Shown: positions 1-10,292 of the stretch, piece by piece | How positions within the stretch are numbered: position 1 is the first letter of the stretch | Layout of the letters: each line of letters begins with the position of its first letter | Source: Sacculina carcini | Taxonomy: Eukaryota; Arthropoda; Thecostraca; Sacculinidae | Direction of reading: 5' to 3' | Assembly (NCBI GenBank): GCA_916048095.2 | Contig: OU696589.1 | Coordinates: 7,579,683 to 7,643,682 of the forward strand | DNA: 64,000 nucleotides | The notes under the pieces: generated by a model | The model's input: the letters and a program-made list of their open reading frames with translations, nothing else | Told to the model about the DNA's origin: nothing | Databases searched by the model: none | Translations under genes and position numbers: made by a program

Positions 1-637
1 AAAGGAGACGATAAAAGAAAGGTTAAAATGGTGATATGTGAAAGTGATGCTGAAAATTTATAAAACTATCATATGGTTTAAAGCTTTCACCGAGTTTCCT
101 CACAGTTTGTCGGCTATACCTGTTCGGAAAACAAAGTCAACGAGGTGTTTGAGAAGAGAGGGGTTGTTTTTTCCCAATAAACTCTCCTTGTTGAACGGTA
201 GGCTGCTACTGCGGCAATACCTGCGGAGAAAGCATACGAGGCCGGAAAGACTATCGTTGCAATTCTTACACCCAGACCTTCATATATTTTATGCACATTG
301 ATTGTATGCTACACAATTTAAGAGAAATCAATACAATACCAGGATATTTTTACTGTAGAAAATATTAGGTATGTTAAATCTAACGTTTTTCACTATTTAC
401 ACGCAATTTTTAAAGTACTAGGAATATCGAAAATTCACCGCTAAAGTTATTTGCAATGCTCGACAAGGTTACCCAGGAAGATTACTGTTTGCGGTTCTCG
501 TGCATGTTTTTGTCCTGTGTTTTCCATGGCATGTTATATTCTACTATTTTTGCGTAATGTGATGTTTAATTTTAATACATTTTATTCCTGTGCCTGGTAA
601 ACTTGATATATTCGTTCTTGATTGAGGGCAATGCAGT
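1..637. other. Unassigned left flank
   Basis: No convincing gene or repeat was recognised. Short open frames here lack domain motifs. The right part may contain the 5' UTR of the LINE that follows, but I could not place the element's 5' end. Confidence 0.4.
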
Positions 638-3600
638 ATGTACCAACTATCTAGAGGCGCGAGCGCCACAGTATGTACTCCGCCACCGAATAAAGAACAC
701 AAACAACACAGGCCAGCACCGATGCTGACAGTCGGACTATGCAGAATACTTAAGTTTCATAATTTACGGGATCAATCAAAGTATTCTATGTTGTTTAACT
801 GTTGGTACTGTAACGCGGATGTGTTAACGAACAAAATGGTTGAGTTGAGAACAAGAATCTCGAATGCTGATATTTCTCCAGATATCATAATGATCAATGA
901 AGTTAAACCTAAGACTCCAAGGTACATGCCAATGGAATCGGAACTGAAACTAATTGGATTCAGTATGTTTTCTAATCTGAATAAAAGCGGCCGGGGAATT
1001 GTGATTTATGCTAAAAACCATCTTCAAGCAGGAGAGGTTATTTTCAATAGTGTCTATTGTGAATCTGTCTGGATTGAGATTAGTCTAATGGGAAGCGATC
1101 TGCTGCTAGCTGGATGCATCTACCGAAGTCCTAACAGTGAAGCGGAAAATACTAGCGGGTTGAACAAATTGCTGCAGGAGGTGGATAAACACAAGGCATC
1201 ACATTTTTTGGTAGCAGGAGATTTCAACTTCCCGAAGATAGATTGGAAAGATTGGCACACAGAGGGTGATGAAACTAGCGAGGAGTTTTTATTTCTTGAA
1301 ACACTGAGAGAAAACTACTGGTATCAGAAAGTAACATTTCCGACTAGGGCTAGAGGAACGGATCATCCCACATTGCTTGATCTAATTCTAACGAATGAGG
1401 AAGATATGGTTGAAAATATGGAATATTGTTCTCCTCTTGGCAAGAGCGATCACGGAGTCATAGAAGTTACCTACAAAGCCTATAGAAGACGAGAACATAC
1501 GAAACAGAAAATTAGATTATATAATAGGGGGGATTACAATAGCATGAAATCCAATCTGACAAGTTGTTGGCGTGAAGAAATAAAAAATTATAAGAATATT
1601 GAGGACAAATGGGAATGTTTTAAAGGAAAAATATTACAATTGGAACGGGCACATATTCCAGAGAAGAACAGTAAAGGGCTTCACATTGAGCATAATGATC
1701 GAATGGCTCTGGATCCCAAGATACGAGCTGAAATCAACAAGAAACACAGGTGCTGGCAACGATATATTGAGACGAAGGATCCTGATAAGCATAAACTATA
1801 CTGTAGGCAGAGGAACAGGGTGAGGAAGATGACTCGAGAAATAGAAAGGTTTGAAGAACGTGAGGTAGCCAGACTGGCCAAATCTAACCCGAAAAAATTT
1901 TGGTCGCATGTGAAGCGGAAGTTGAAAACATCTGCTAGTATTGCAGATTTGAAAGTTGAAAAAAATGGAAGGACAGAAGTCGTTACAGGAAATATTGAAA
2001 AGGCTGAAGTATTGTCGGAACATTTTGCTCAAGTTTTCACGAAGGAGGACAATACTCACGAAAATTTCTCGGAAAAGACAGATGTTATAAGTGATTTGGT
2101 GATCACTCAGCAGCAGGTGATGGAACAACTGAATGGATTGAAAACGGACAAATCTCAGGGTCCTGATGGACTTCATCCCAGAGTGTTGAAGGAACTTAGA
2201 GAGGAAATATGCGAAGTCACTACAGATATTTTCAACACGACTCTTGTAACAGGAGAAATACCAACTGACTGGAAGTTGGCAAACATCAGCGCAATTTTCA
2301 AAAAAGGCAATAAATCGGACCCGAATAACTATCGACCGGTGAGTTTAACCAGTGTTGTTTGCAAGATCATGGAGAAAATAATCCGTACTCATATTCTAGA
2401 CCATGTGAAAACACTGGGAATGCTTTCCTCGGAACAGTATGGTTTCCTCACGAGAAGGTCAACGGTTATCCAGATGTTGAATGTTGTGGAAGAATGGACT
2501 GCAGCACTGGATGAGGGGTGTGAGACGGATGTTGTCTACATGGATTTCCAAAAAGCCTTCGATAAAGTACCGCATTATAGATTGCTACATAAACTGGAAG
2601 AATATGGTATAACTGGTCAAATATTGAAATGGATATCATCATTCTTGGTGGGAAGAAAACAAAGAGTGCACATAAAAGGGGAATATTCAGGATGGCATCA
2701 TGTGCAGAGTGGTGTGCCACAAGGCAGCGTATTGGGGCCAATTCTCTTCATCTTGTTCATCAACGATTTACCTTGTAATATTCAGTCGCGGATATATATG
2801 TTTGCGGACGATACAAAGATATTTAGGCGGGTTGATTCACAGCAAGATTGTACGATGCTCCAGGAAGATTTGAATCAACTTCAAAAATGGTCAGTAGAAA
2901 ATCAACTGCCTTTCCACCCTGACAAATGTAAACATTTGAAAATCCACAGCAAGTATCGTTCACATTTAGTGACAAGATATCACCTCGGAAATAGTGTGGA
3001 ACAAGCTGACATACAGCAAGTCAAAGTTGAAAAGGACCTGGGAATCGTGACTGATGAGCACCTTTCTTTCTCAGCCCATATCCAGAGTAAAGTCACTAAA
3101 GCGAACCAGATAATGGGTCTGATAAGACGAACGTTCAAACATCTGGACATTCCAACGTTCCGTCGACTTTTCAAAGCTGTAGTGAGGCCTCATCTGGAAT
3201 ACGGTCAGGCAGTTTGGTCTCCGTACCTGAAAAAGGATGTAACTGCCATTGAAAATGTCTTGAGGAGAGCATCTAAGAATATTCCCGGTTTACATGGTAT
3301 GACATACCAAGAAAGGTTACGATTGTTGCAGCTGCCTACCATGTTGTATAGGAGAATGAGAGGAGACATGATCGAGATGTACAAAATTATGAATAACAAA
3401 TATGACAAGGACGTGAATATGAGATTTGAGAAAAACGAAGGAGCGACTCGAGGAAATTGTATGAAGGTAATTATGCCTAGATGTCGAACTAGAAGGCGGC
3501 AAAAGTCTTTTTCCGTGAGGGTAGTGGATGTATGGAATAGTTTGCCGAATAATATTGTGGAGGCTCCAAATATTGTATCATTTGAAAGGCGACTAGATAA

Positions 3601-3709
3601 GTGGTGGAGTAAACAAGAAATTAGACATGATCCCCTGGGGAAATTTATTGCCGCCACTCGCCAACATGATTTGTATTGTGATGAAGATCTGGACATAGAG
3701 GCCGACTAG
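638..3709 (+). CDS. CR1-like non-LTR retrotransposon ORF2 (endonuclease-reverse transcriptase)
   Basis: This 1023-aa intact ORF would nick target DNA and reverse-transcribe the element's RNA. Residues about 50-280 are an AP-type endonuclease: an NKM motif near residue 64, INEVK near 87, YRSPN, GDFN near 194 and SDHG near 270. Residues about 480-780 are the reverse transcriptase: YRPVSLTS near 565, MDFQKAFDKV, GVPQGSVLGP and the catalytic FADD at 722-725. The C-terminal part ends in the usual LINE pattern VVDVWNSLPNN. The ATG at 638 was chosen as the first in frame; a later start near the endonuclease is possible. No stop or frameshift breaks the ORF, which is unusual for a LINE copy. No ORF1 was found upstream, so the copy may be 5'-truncated. 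A decayed relative lies at 59640-60450. The CR1/Jockey-group assignment rests on domain order and motif style. Confidence 0.9.
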   Translation: MYQLSRGASATVCTPPPNKEHKQHRPAPMLTVGLCRILKFHNLRDQSKYSMLFNCWYCNADVLTNKMVELRTRISNADISPDIIMINEVKPKTPRYMPMESELKLIGFSMFSNLNKSGRGIVIYAKNHLQAGEVIFNSVYCESVWIEISLMGSDLLLAGCIYRSPNSEAENTSGLNKLLQEVDKHKASHFLVAGDFNFPKIDWKDWHTEGDETSEEFLFLETLRENYWYQKVTFPTRARGTDHPTLLDLILTNEEDMVENMEYCSPLGKSDHGVIEVTYKAYRRREHTKQKIRLYNRGDYNSMKSNLTSCWREEIKNYKNIEDKWECFKGKILQLERAHIPEKNSKGLHIEHNDRMALDPKIRAEINKKHRCWQRYIETKDPDKHKLYCRQRNRVRKMTREIERFEEREVARLAKSNPKKFWSHVKRKLKTSASIADLKVEKNGRTEVVTGNIEKAEVLSEHFAQVFTKEDNTHENFSEKTDVISDLVITQQQVMEQLNGLKTDKSQGPDGLHPRVLKELREEICEVTTDIFNTTLVTGEIPTDWKLANISAIFKKGNKSDPNNYRPVSLTSVVCKIMEKIIRTHILDHVKTLGMLSSEQYGFLTRRSTVIQMLNVVEEWTAALDEGCETDVVYMDFQKAFDKVPHYRLLHKLEEYGITGQILKWISSFLVGRKQRVHIKGEYSGWHHVQSGVPQGSVLGPILFILFINDLPCNIQSRIYMFADDTKIFRRVDSQQDCTMLQEDLNQLQKWSVENQLPFHPDKCKHLKIHSKYRSHLVTRYHLGNSVEQADIQQVKVEKDLGIVTDEHLSFSAHIQSKVTKANQIMGLIRRTFKHLDIPTFRRLFKAVVRPHLEYGQAVWSPYLKKDVTAIENVLRRASKNIPGLHGMTYQERLRLLQLPTMLYRRMRGDMIEMYKIMNNKYDKDVNMRFEKNEGATRGNCMKVIMPRCRTRRRQKSFSVRVVDVWNSLPNNIVEAPNIVSFERRLDKWWSKQEIRHDPLGKFIAATRQHDLYCDEDLDIEAD

Positions 3710-3862
3710 GCCTGCGTCCAGTAACGCCGTAAGGTTACGTAAGGTAAGGTTAAGGGCTAATGTGGGCGACTTGTGGTTGGGGAACATTTTAACTATGCGA
3801 GGGGGTGCCGTATGGTCTGGCGGGCCGGTGCACCCCTTAAAAACCATTCATAATCATCATTA
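3710..3862 (+). mobile_element. 3' UTR and tail of the CR1-like LINE
   Basis: The stop codon is followed by a short GC-rich leader with repeated GTAAGG/TTAAGG blocks (3729-3757), a segment that can pair with itself (GGTGCCG...CGGTGCACC), and a terminal AATCATCATTAA. Short-repeat 3' tails without poly(A) are typical of CR1-group LINEs. The exact 3' end is a guess. Confidence 0.5.
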
Positions 3863-4419
3863 ACTATTCAAGCGTGCGGGAAGGGCTTCAAATAATTCTT
3901 GCCATATTCGCAACTGCAAGTCTTAAATCACATAGTTTTTTGCTGGACACCAGTCAGTTTTTACAATGAGATTCTGCAGGTAGGATGACAGCGAGGCATG
4001 CAGACATGACTCTCATTTGTGGGGAATCAGTGTTCAGCTCGTGCTCATGTGTCAAGATAGAGCGTGACTCATTGACTTGTTTCTGAGTGCTTGAGGCTCA
4101 GGTGTAATGTGGCTCTTCTAAGCAAAACGTCGTCTTTCTCGAATGACAAACAGTTTGATCAAGAGAATAGGCTGAAAACCATGTCTATGTTCTGTTGAAC
4201 GCTTATTTTACTGAAAAATCACAGTTGATGGTGGTTATTATAGAGCTAGATGATGAAGGACCATTTCGTATATTGTTTGCGAGCCAGCGTAATGTTTACG
4301 CCACCAGTTTTTGATAGTGGCAAGCGTATTGATAATGCCGTTATAGCAGGATGAACTCGCGTACTTGCAGCTACTCGTCAGTCGTCGCATATTGATATTT
4401 GAACATTTCAGACACAGCC
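3863..4419. other. Region upstream of the adenosine kinase gene
   Basis: No gene or clear repeat is visible. It should hold the promoter and 5' UTR of the downstream gene. A TTTCAG at 4406-4411 sits nine bases before the ATG and could be a 3' splice site for a leader intron, but no upstream exon was identified. Confidence 0.35.
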
Positions 4420-7400
4420 ATGACGCAGCACACGCGTCTGGTGTGCATCGGCAACCCCCTGCTAGACATGTCGGTACGTGTGGACTCCACACACCTGTTG
4501 GACAAGTACCAGCTCAAGTACGATGACGTCAGAGAAGCAGACTCGACACATTTGGCGCTGTTTGATGAAATTCTCAACAGGTGTTTCTCCACACTGCTGT
4601 CGCCTTGTTAATCACTGTGTTTCAGTTGGTATCGTGAAAACGCAGCCAATGTCGATGTTCTTGGCTGCATTATGCTAGAATATTGCCTGGTTCACAAATC
4701 AAGCGGTAAAATATCCAAATAGACCCGGTGATATTTTAGACCTACCACTAATCGCTCAGACTATTGCCCGTTTTTATGCTATTTCTTCATGCAGTCAGTT
4801 TAGAAAATTGGTATATTTAGGTGGAAGAAAAGTTTATTATCATTGTAAGCTTTTTTTCTCAAAAACAAAAAAATCACATGTATGAATGGTGTCGCGTTTT
4901 CTGTTGTTTGCCGAAGTTTCAACTATTCACAATCAAGTTATTAAGTTCCTGTTTACTGGTACAATTTTTGTCCTGTATTAAAAATACAACTGGCTTAAAT
5001 ATGTATTTTGTAATAACTGACTCTGCTCTTTTTAAATGGTATAATAAATGACGGACATGTTATTCACGCTACCAATGCTGATGTATAGTTGTATGTCACT
5101 GGCTTATTACGGTCAGGTCGCATGTCATTGTGTGCATGTTCCGCGCCGTGTGTCAGGTGCGATGTTTCATATTCGCCCGGCGGCGGCGCCCAGAATACGG
5201 CGCGAATATTCCGCTGGTGCATGTCTGCCGTGGCAGCGGAGAGTGCGTGCGATTGTGTGGCGTTTATGGGCGCGCTGGGTCGTGATACGTGCGGACAACT
5301 GCTTGAGAAACTGGTGCAGCGGGACGGAGTGATGACCAGGTGTTTTATCTCTTCTATGTCATGACTGTCAGCTTTTGCTTGCTCGTCTACTCGCACATTT
5401 GTCACGGCACAATTGTGTTGCTGTGTTTGCAGGTACATATACCACGAGACCACTGGCACTGGTCGTTCTGCCAATATCGTTCACGGTGCAGATCGTAGTT
5501 TGGTGGCGGATATTGGCGCGGCCGCCTCGTGTCCAGCCCGTCTGCTCCTTTCTGCCAGCAATGTCGAGCTTATCTCTCGAGCCCACTTCGTCTATATCGA
5601 GGCTTGTGTCTGCTTGCTCATCTCACTCTCTCTATCTCACTCTGTTTTCTGTGCTCAACTGGACGCGCACTTTCAAATGGGCTGTGTTCATTTAGAAATG
5701 AGCAGTTTGCGCGTCTTCCTGATCACGCATTTTATTATTCAGTGTGCTAATGTCATTGTTAATATAGATTTGTTTAGTAGAATAATTGTCCTAATTAATA
5801 ATTGGAATTGAACTACTGAATACAAATTGTCTCGCTTATCTGCTGTCCATTATCTCATTGCATATACTAGGCAATAACTGAATACACAATGAAAATTGAC
5901 TTAATCGAGGCCAGACACACACATGAACATAATTTCTACATGTACACAACCATGCTGGCGCTAGCCTGATAAATCTGCCTCGGTAGTCCAATTAGCGCAC
6001 ACATGTATCACCTCTACTGTTCATCTCTCTGTGTGTGTGTGTGTGTGTGTGTGTGTTGTGTGTGTGTGGTGTGCGTTTTGCCGTGTAGTCGTGTTGGTGT
6101 GAGGTGTGATGATGAATGCAGTGTGTTCGTGTGACAGGGTTTCTTGTTGACACACGATGCCGACACAGCGTTCAGTGTGGCGGATCTGTGCAGTCGCAAC
6201 GGTGTGGCCACACCTCGTCTCGTGCTCAGCTTGTCGGGCGTGTATGTGTGTCGCGAGCATTACACCAGCGTTGCGCGACTGATGTCTACGGCAGATTACT
6301 TGTTCTGTCACGTGACAGAGTTCACGGCGCTCGCTCAGGCGCTCGGACTGCCGGTTATTACGCTACACACGAGACACTGTTATACGTGAACTAGTACAGT
6401 CTAGTTTGTGTCCAACGTGACAGTGTTGTCTTACCGGGTGATTTTGTTTTGTAGAGTGACGTGGAGCCATCGTGCGAGGCCAGAATACAGTTACTAACTC
6501 GCGCCGCTCAACTTGCACATCAGCAGGGCGACAGTGACGTCAATACAGCGCACGACGCCGTCAATCACTCACTCTGGTCAGTCACTCACTCTGGTCAGTC
6601 AGTCACTCACTCTGGTCAGTCAGTCAGTCACTCTGGTTAGTCACTCACTCTGGTCAGTCACTCACTCACTCTGGTCACTCACTCTGGTCAGTCACTCTGG
6701 TCAGTCACTCTGGTCAGTCAGTCACTCTGGTCAGTCACTCACTCTGGTCAGTCAGTCACTCTGGTCAGTCACTCTGGTCAGTCGCTCTGGTCACTCACTC
6801 TGGTCAGTCACTCACTCTATTCAGTCAGTCACTCTGGTCAGTCACTCTGGTCAGTCGCTCTGGTCACTCACTCTGGTCAGTCACTCACTCTATTCAGTCA
6901 GTCACTCTGGTCAGTCACTCACTCTGGTCAGTCACTCACTCTGGTCAGTCACTCACTCTATTCAGTCACTCACTCTGGTCAGTCACTCACTCTGGTCAGT
7001 CAGTCACTCTGGTCAGTCACTCACTCTATTCAGTCACTCACTCTGGTCAGTCAGTCACTCTGGTCAGTCACTCACTCACTCTGGTCAGTCAGTCACTCAC
7101 TCTGGTCAGTCACTCACTCTGGTCAGTCACTCACTCTGGTCAGTCACTCTGGTCAGTCAGTCACTCACTCTGGTCAGTCACTCACTCTATTCAGTCAGTC
7201 ACTCTGGTCAGTCACTCACTCTGGTCAGTCAGTCACTCTGGTCAGTCACTCACTCTGGTCAGTCAGTCACTCACTCTGGTCAGTCAGTCACTCACTCTGG
7301 TCAGTCACTCACTCTGGTCAGTCACTCACTCTGGTCAGTCACTCACTCACTCTGGTCAGTCACTCACTCTGGTCAGTCAGTCACTCACTCTGTTCAGTCA

Positions 7401-8120
7401 GTCACTCTGGTCAGTCACTCACTCACTCTGGTCAGTCAGTCACTCTGGTCAGTCAGTCACTCACTCTGGTCAGTCACTCACTCTATTCAGTCAGTCACTC
7501 TGGTCAGTCACTCACTCTGGTCAGTCAGTCACTCTGGTCAGTCACTCACTCACTCTGGTCAGTCAGTCACTCTGGTCAGTCAGTCACTCTGGTCAGTCAC
7601 TCACTCACTCTGGTCAGTCAGTCACTCTGGTCAGTCAGTCACTCTGGTCAGTCCGTCCGTCAGCCAGCATGTGTTTGTGTTTGTGTGTTGAGTGGTGCGC
7701 TGGTGTGGTTGTTGTTTCAGTGTGGTGGTGACTCAGAGCGCGTCGCCCGTGCTTGTTATTGACCAGCACCGCACAATCAGCGTGCCTGTGCCTGTCCTTG
7801 AAGCGCCTCTCATCGCTGACACGACGGCCGCCGGGGATGCATTTGTGGCCGGCTTCCTCGCCGCTTCTCTACACAACCTGCCTCCGCCACTGGCCGCCAC
7901 GTGCGATAAACACTGCTCACACCTCTGTCTATCTGCCATGTGTGTGATAACTGCTCGCTTCTCACTGTCGCAATTATGTGAGGTGTGTGTGTGTGTGTAT
8001 GTGTATGTGTGTGTGCTTGTTGACAGCAGTTACGGTATGTCGATATCTCGCGAGTTGATACAACAGACCGGGTGCACATTGCCTGACCACGAGGCTCCAT
8101 TGCTGCCAGACCGCTGCTAG
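4420..8120 (+). CDS. ADK: Adenosine kinase, seven coding exons
   Basis: Adenosine kinase phosphorylates adenosine to AMP using ATP in purine salvage. Exons by phase-consistent splicing: 4420-4580, 5157-5339, 5433-5601, 6138-6353, 6455-6576, 7721-7900, 8027-8120. They total 1125 nt (374 aa), close to the usual 345-362 aa. Family marks are GNPLLD near the N-terminus, the sugar-kinase glycine patch GGGAQNT (62-68), VAFMGALGRD, VYIEGFLLT spanning the exon 3/4 join, and PfkB signature 2 DTTAAGDAFVAGF (317-329) with the putative catalytic Asp323. The C-terminus QQTGCTLP also fits. Odd points: the exon 3 donor is GC rather than GT; intron 5 (6577-7720) is a minisatellite that begins in the exon; and the signature reads TTAAGD where adenosine kinases usually have TNGAGD. 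All joins keep frame, so the gene looks functional. A different PfkB sugar kinase is less likely given the N-terminal GNPLLD. Confidence 0.88.
5602..6137 (+). other. Adenosine kinase intron 3 with GC donor
   Basis: The reading frame and family alignment (VYIE|GFLLT) place the exon end at 5601, immediately before GCTTGT. No GT donor in the right phase lies nearby. The acceptor is GTGTGACAG at 6129-6137. The intron also carries a (GT)n run at 6031-6067. Confidence 0.6.
6563..7660 (+). repeat. Minisatellite forming adenosine kinase intron 5
   Basis: About 65 tandem units of 13, 17 or 21 bp are built from TCAG, TCAC and TCTGG blocks, for example TCAGTCACTCTGG. The array begins inside exon 5, and the first unit supplies the in-phase donor CTG|GTCAGT at 6576/6577. 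Every later unit repeats that donor-like string. Rare variants replace CTGG with CTAT or CTGTT. The array ends about 60 nt before the acceptor TTTCAG at 7715-7720. Confidence 0.93.
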
Positions 8121-10027
8121 CAACCATTTGTCCGGGCAATGTCAACGTCCGTGCTCAATACGTCATCACACACACGCACACACACACACACACACACGTG
8201 TTGTTAATTGATGATGTGTTGAGTGTGATCAGCACTGCATCTAGTCTGCTGTTGTGAATATGGTCGTGTTTCTGGCGCTGTGTGTTTGTGTGTGTGTTGC
8301 TGGTTCTCTGTGTGTTGTTTGTGAGTGTATATGTGTTGTTTGTGTGTGTATATGTGTTGTTTGTGTGTGTGTGTGTAGGTTGTTTGTGTGTGCGTGTGTG
8401 TAAGTATGTTTGTGTTTGTGTGTGTAAGTATATATGTGTTTGTGTGTGTAAGTATATATGTGTTTGTGTGTGTAACTATGTGTTTGTGTGTGTAACTATG
8501 TGTTTGTGTGTGTAACTATGTGTGTGTGTGTGTGTGTGTGTTGATGACGGCTTAATGATGATCAGGTCGTGATGGTGTGTCACTGTGTGTCGTGCCAATG
8601 ATGGCGCGTTGACATTGCGTGCTTCAACTTGCTCGAGCGAAATACGAGCCGGCACAAACTTGCAAGCTATATATACGTGTGTGCGTGGTGTGCTCGTCAA
8701 TGCTGCCACACGCTATTGACATTTTCAACGGCTATATGTGTGTGTGTGCGTGTTTGTCATGTATGTGGGTGTATGTGCGTGTGTGTGGGTGTTTGTATGT
8801 GTTTGGGTGTTGCGTAGATTGCAGTTTTGTTTCTAGTCGCGTGTAATTGGTAATGTGTGGTGATTGTTGTGTTGGTTTGTTGTTAACTAGTTGTATTTCG
8901 AGTAGTAGTAGTTTGTGTTTCAACCGAGTGTGCAATTTATTCGGCGTCATATAGTTGTTGATTGAGCGCGGATAGTCAAAACGTCGGTGATTTGTATGCA
9001 CTGTCGTTCAGTCAGATCAGTCAGTCAATCAGGCACTCTAGTTACCAAAACTGCCGGCGCTTTCACAACGTTTCAGCTTGAATACTTTCAAGACTTTCGG
9101 TATGATGAATAGTCGATTCAGCGAGATCATGCGCTATGTCACTGCTCATTATAAACATCCTAGTTTTATTTGCTGCTTCACCTGATGTTTCAGAGCCATC
9201 AATGAATTTACTCTGATCAATGTGAGATCAATGTGATATCAACGTGGGACTTGTGAATTCACGCTGCGTGGTTTTCGCAAAAATTGCTGATTGTTTGTTT
9301 AATTGTGAGATTCGTGTCGTTGATGAGTAGGATAGGTGAGTTGAAGAGTTAATGATCTGATGGGGAAATAGACCAAGTGTGCGTAATTGGAGTGTGTTTT
9401 TGTTGACTTATTTCACGGTGCTAAACAGGACATGTCGGTTGAGGCAATTGGATAGTTAGTCATCTGTTGTATCCGTTGCTAGCTTGGTGTTTTCGCTGGG
9501 GAATATATAAATTATACTGACAAAATACTAACTACATACTAGTAGTCATTCATGTAGAGTTTCGAAACGCTTCAATTTCAGGTCTTCAAATATATATCAA
9601 CTTCACCTACTTACTCAGTACTATACCTTTACAAACTAGTTCATAATTTGCCAATGCGACTCATATTAATGTACTTTTTCACTTGAACTTCGTGCCATCT
9701 ACCGCCAGTCTACATGAACCGTCTGCACAATTTACAAGTCAGCATTAGGTTGTTTTACACCGTGTCTTATGATGGAGACAGTGAACTCGGAAACGTTACG
9801 CCAACACAACATCGGTCATTTGCTGACAACACTGGATACAAGCGACCAACAACTGGCAAGAAACATCGAGGCAACGATAATGATGATCATATATATATAT
9901 ATTGTATTGTATTATATTATTATATTTTCCTCCAAACACACGACTTAAAATTGATCGAACATTCGCAGTGGATAATATTTCTCGTTGACTCGATGTATCT
10001 TGCGAGTTTTTGGTCGCTTGTATCCAG

Positions 10028-10029
<2 letters not shown>
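8121..10029. other. Microsatellite-rich sequence downstream of adenosine kinase
   Basis: It contains (CA)n at 8168-8199, a long TG-rich stretch at 8281-8541 with TGTGTAAGTATATATG sub-repeats, and TG-rich sequence at 8725-8810. The rest (8850-10029) is ordinary AT-rich DNA. No exon was recognised. Part of it should be the adenosine kinase 3' UTR. Confidence 0.55.

Positions 10030-10072
<43 letters not shown>
10030..10072. repeat. (TA)n microsatellite at the edge of the Penelope cluster
   Basis: A pure TA run directly abuts the 3' end of the inverted Penelope-like copy. The other outer ends (18536-18552 and 52344-52409) also abut AT runs, so insertion into AT dinucleotides or slippage at the ends is likely. 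Confidence 0.9.
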
Positions 10073-10076
<4 letters not shown>

Positions 10077-10121
10077 TTATGTAAATGAATCACTTCATCG
10101 GGCACAATCAATATATTTTTT

Positions 10122-10159
10122 AGTACAAACGTTTTCGCCTAACGGCTTCTTCAGGTACT
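10122..10159 (-). ncRNA. Hammerhead-ribozyme-like motif, Penelope copy A
   Basis: On the minus strand it has the same layout as the motif at 12944-12981: stem I strands AGUAC and GUACU enclose CUGAAGA, a GCC/GGC stem II, GAA and the palindrome AACGUU. The cleavage-site base is U. Confidence 0.65.
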
Positions 10160-10292
10160 GAAATTAATTCAAATTAACGGCCAAATTGCACAATTATACA
10201 TCAGACAATAAAAAACACATGCATCATAACAATTGAGTGACTCTAGTAATTAAGTGCTGAAAAAGGAGAATAAATTGTCAATTGTGTTATCT

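Noticed and set aside
6513-7691. 392-codon open frame of Ser/His/Leu/Trp repeats
   Set aside because: It is the minisatellite read in a frame other than the exon 5 frame. It has no start context or domain.
9714-10073. 119-codon open frame ending in Ile/Tyr repeats
   Set aside because: No domain. The C-terminus is the (TA)n run before the Penelope cluster.
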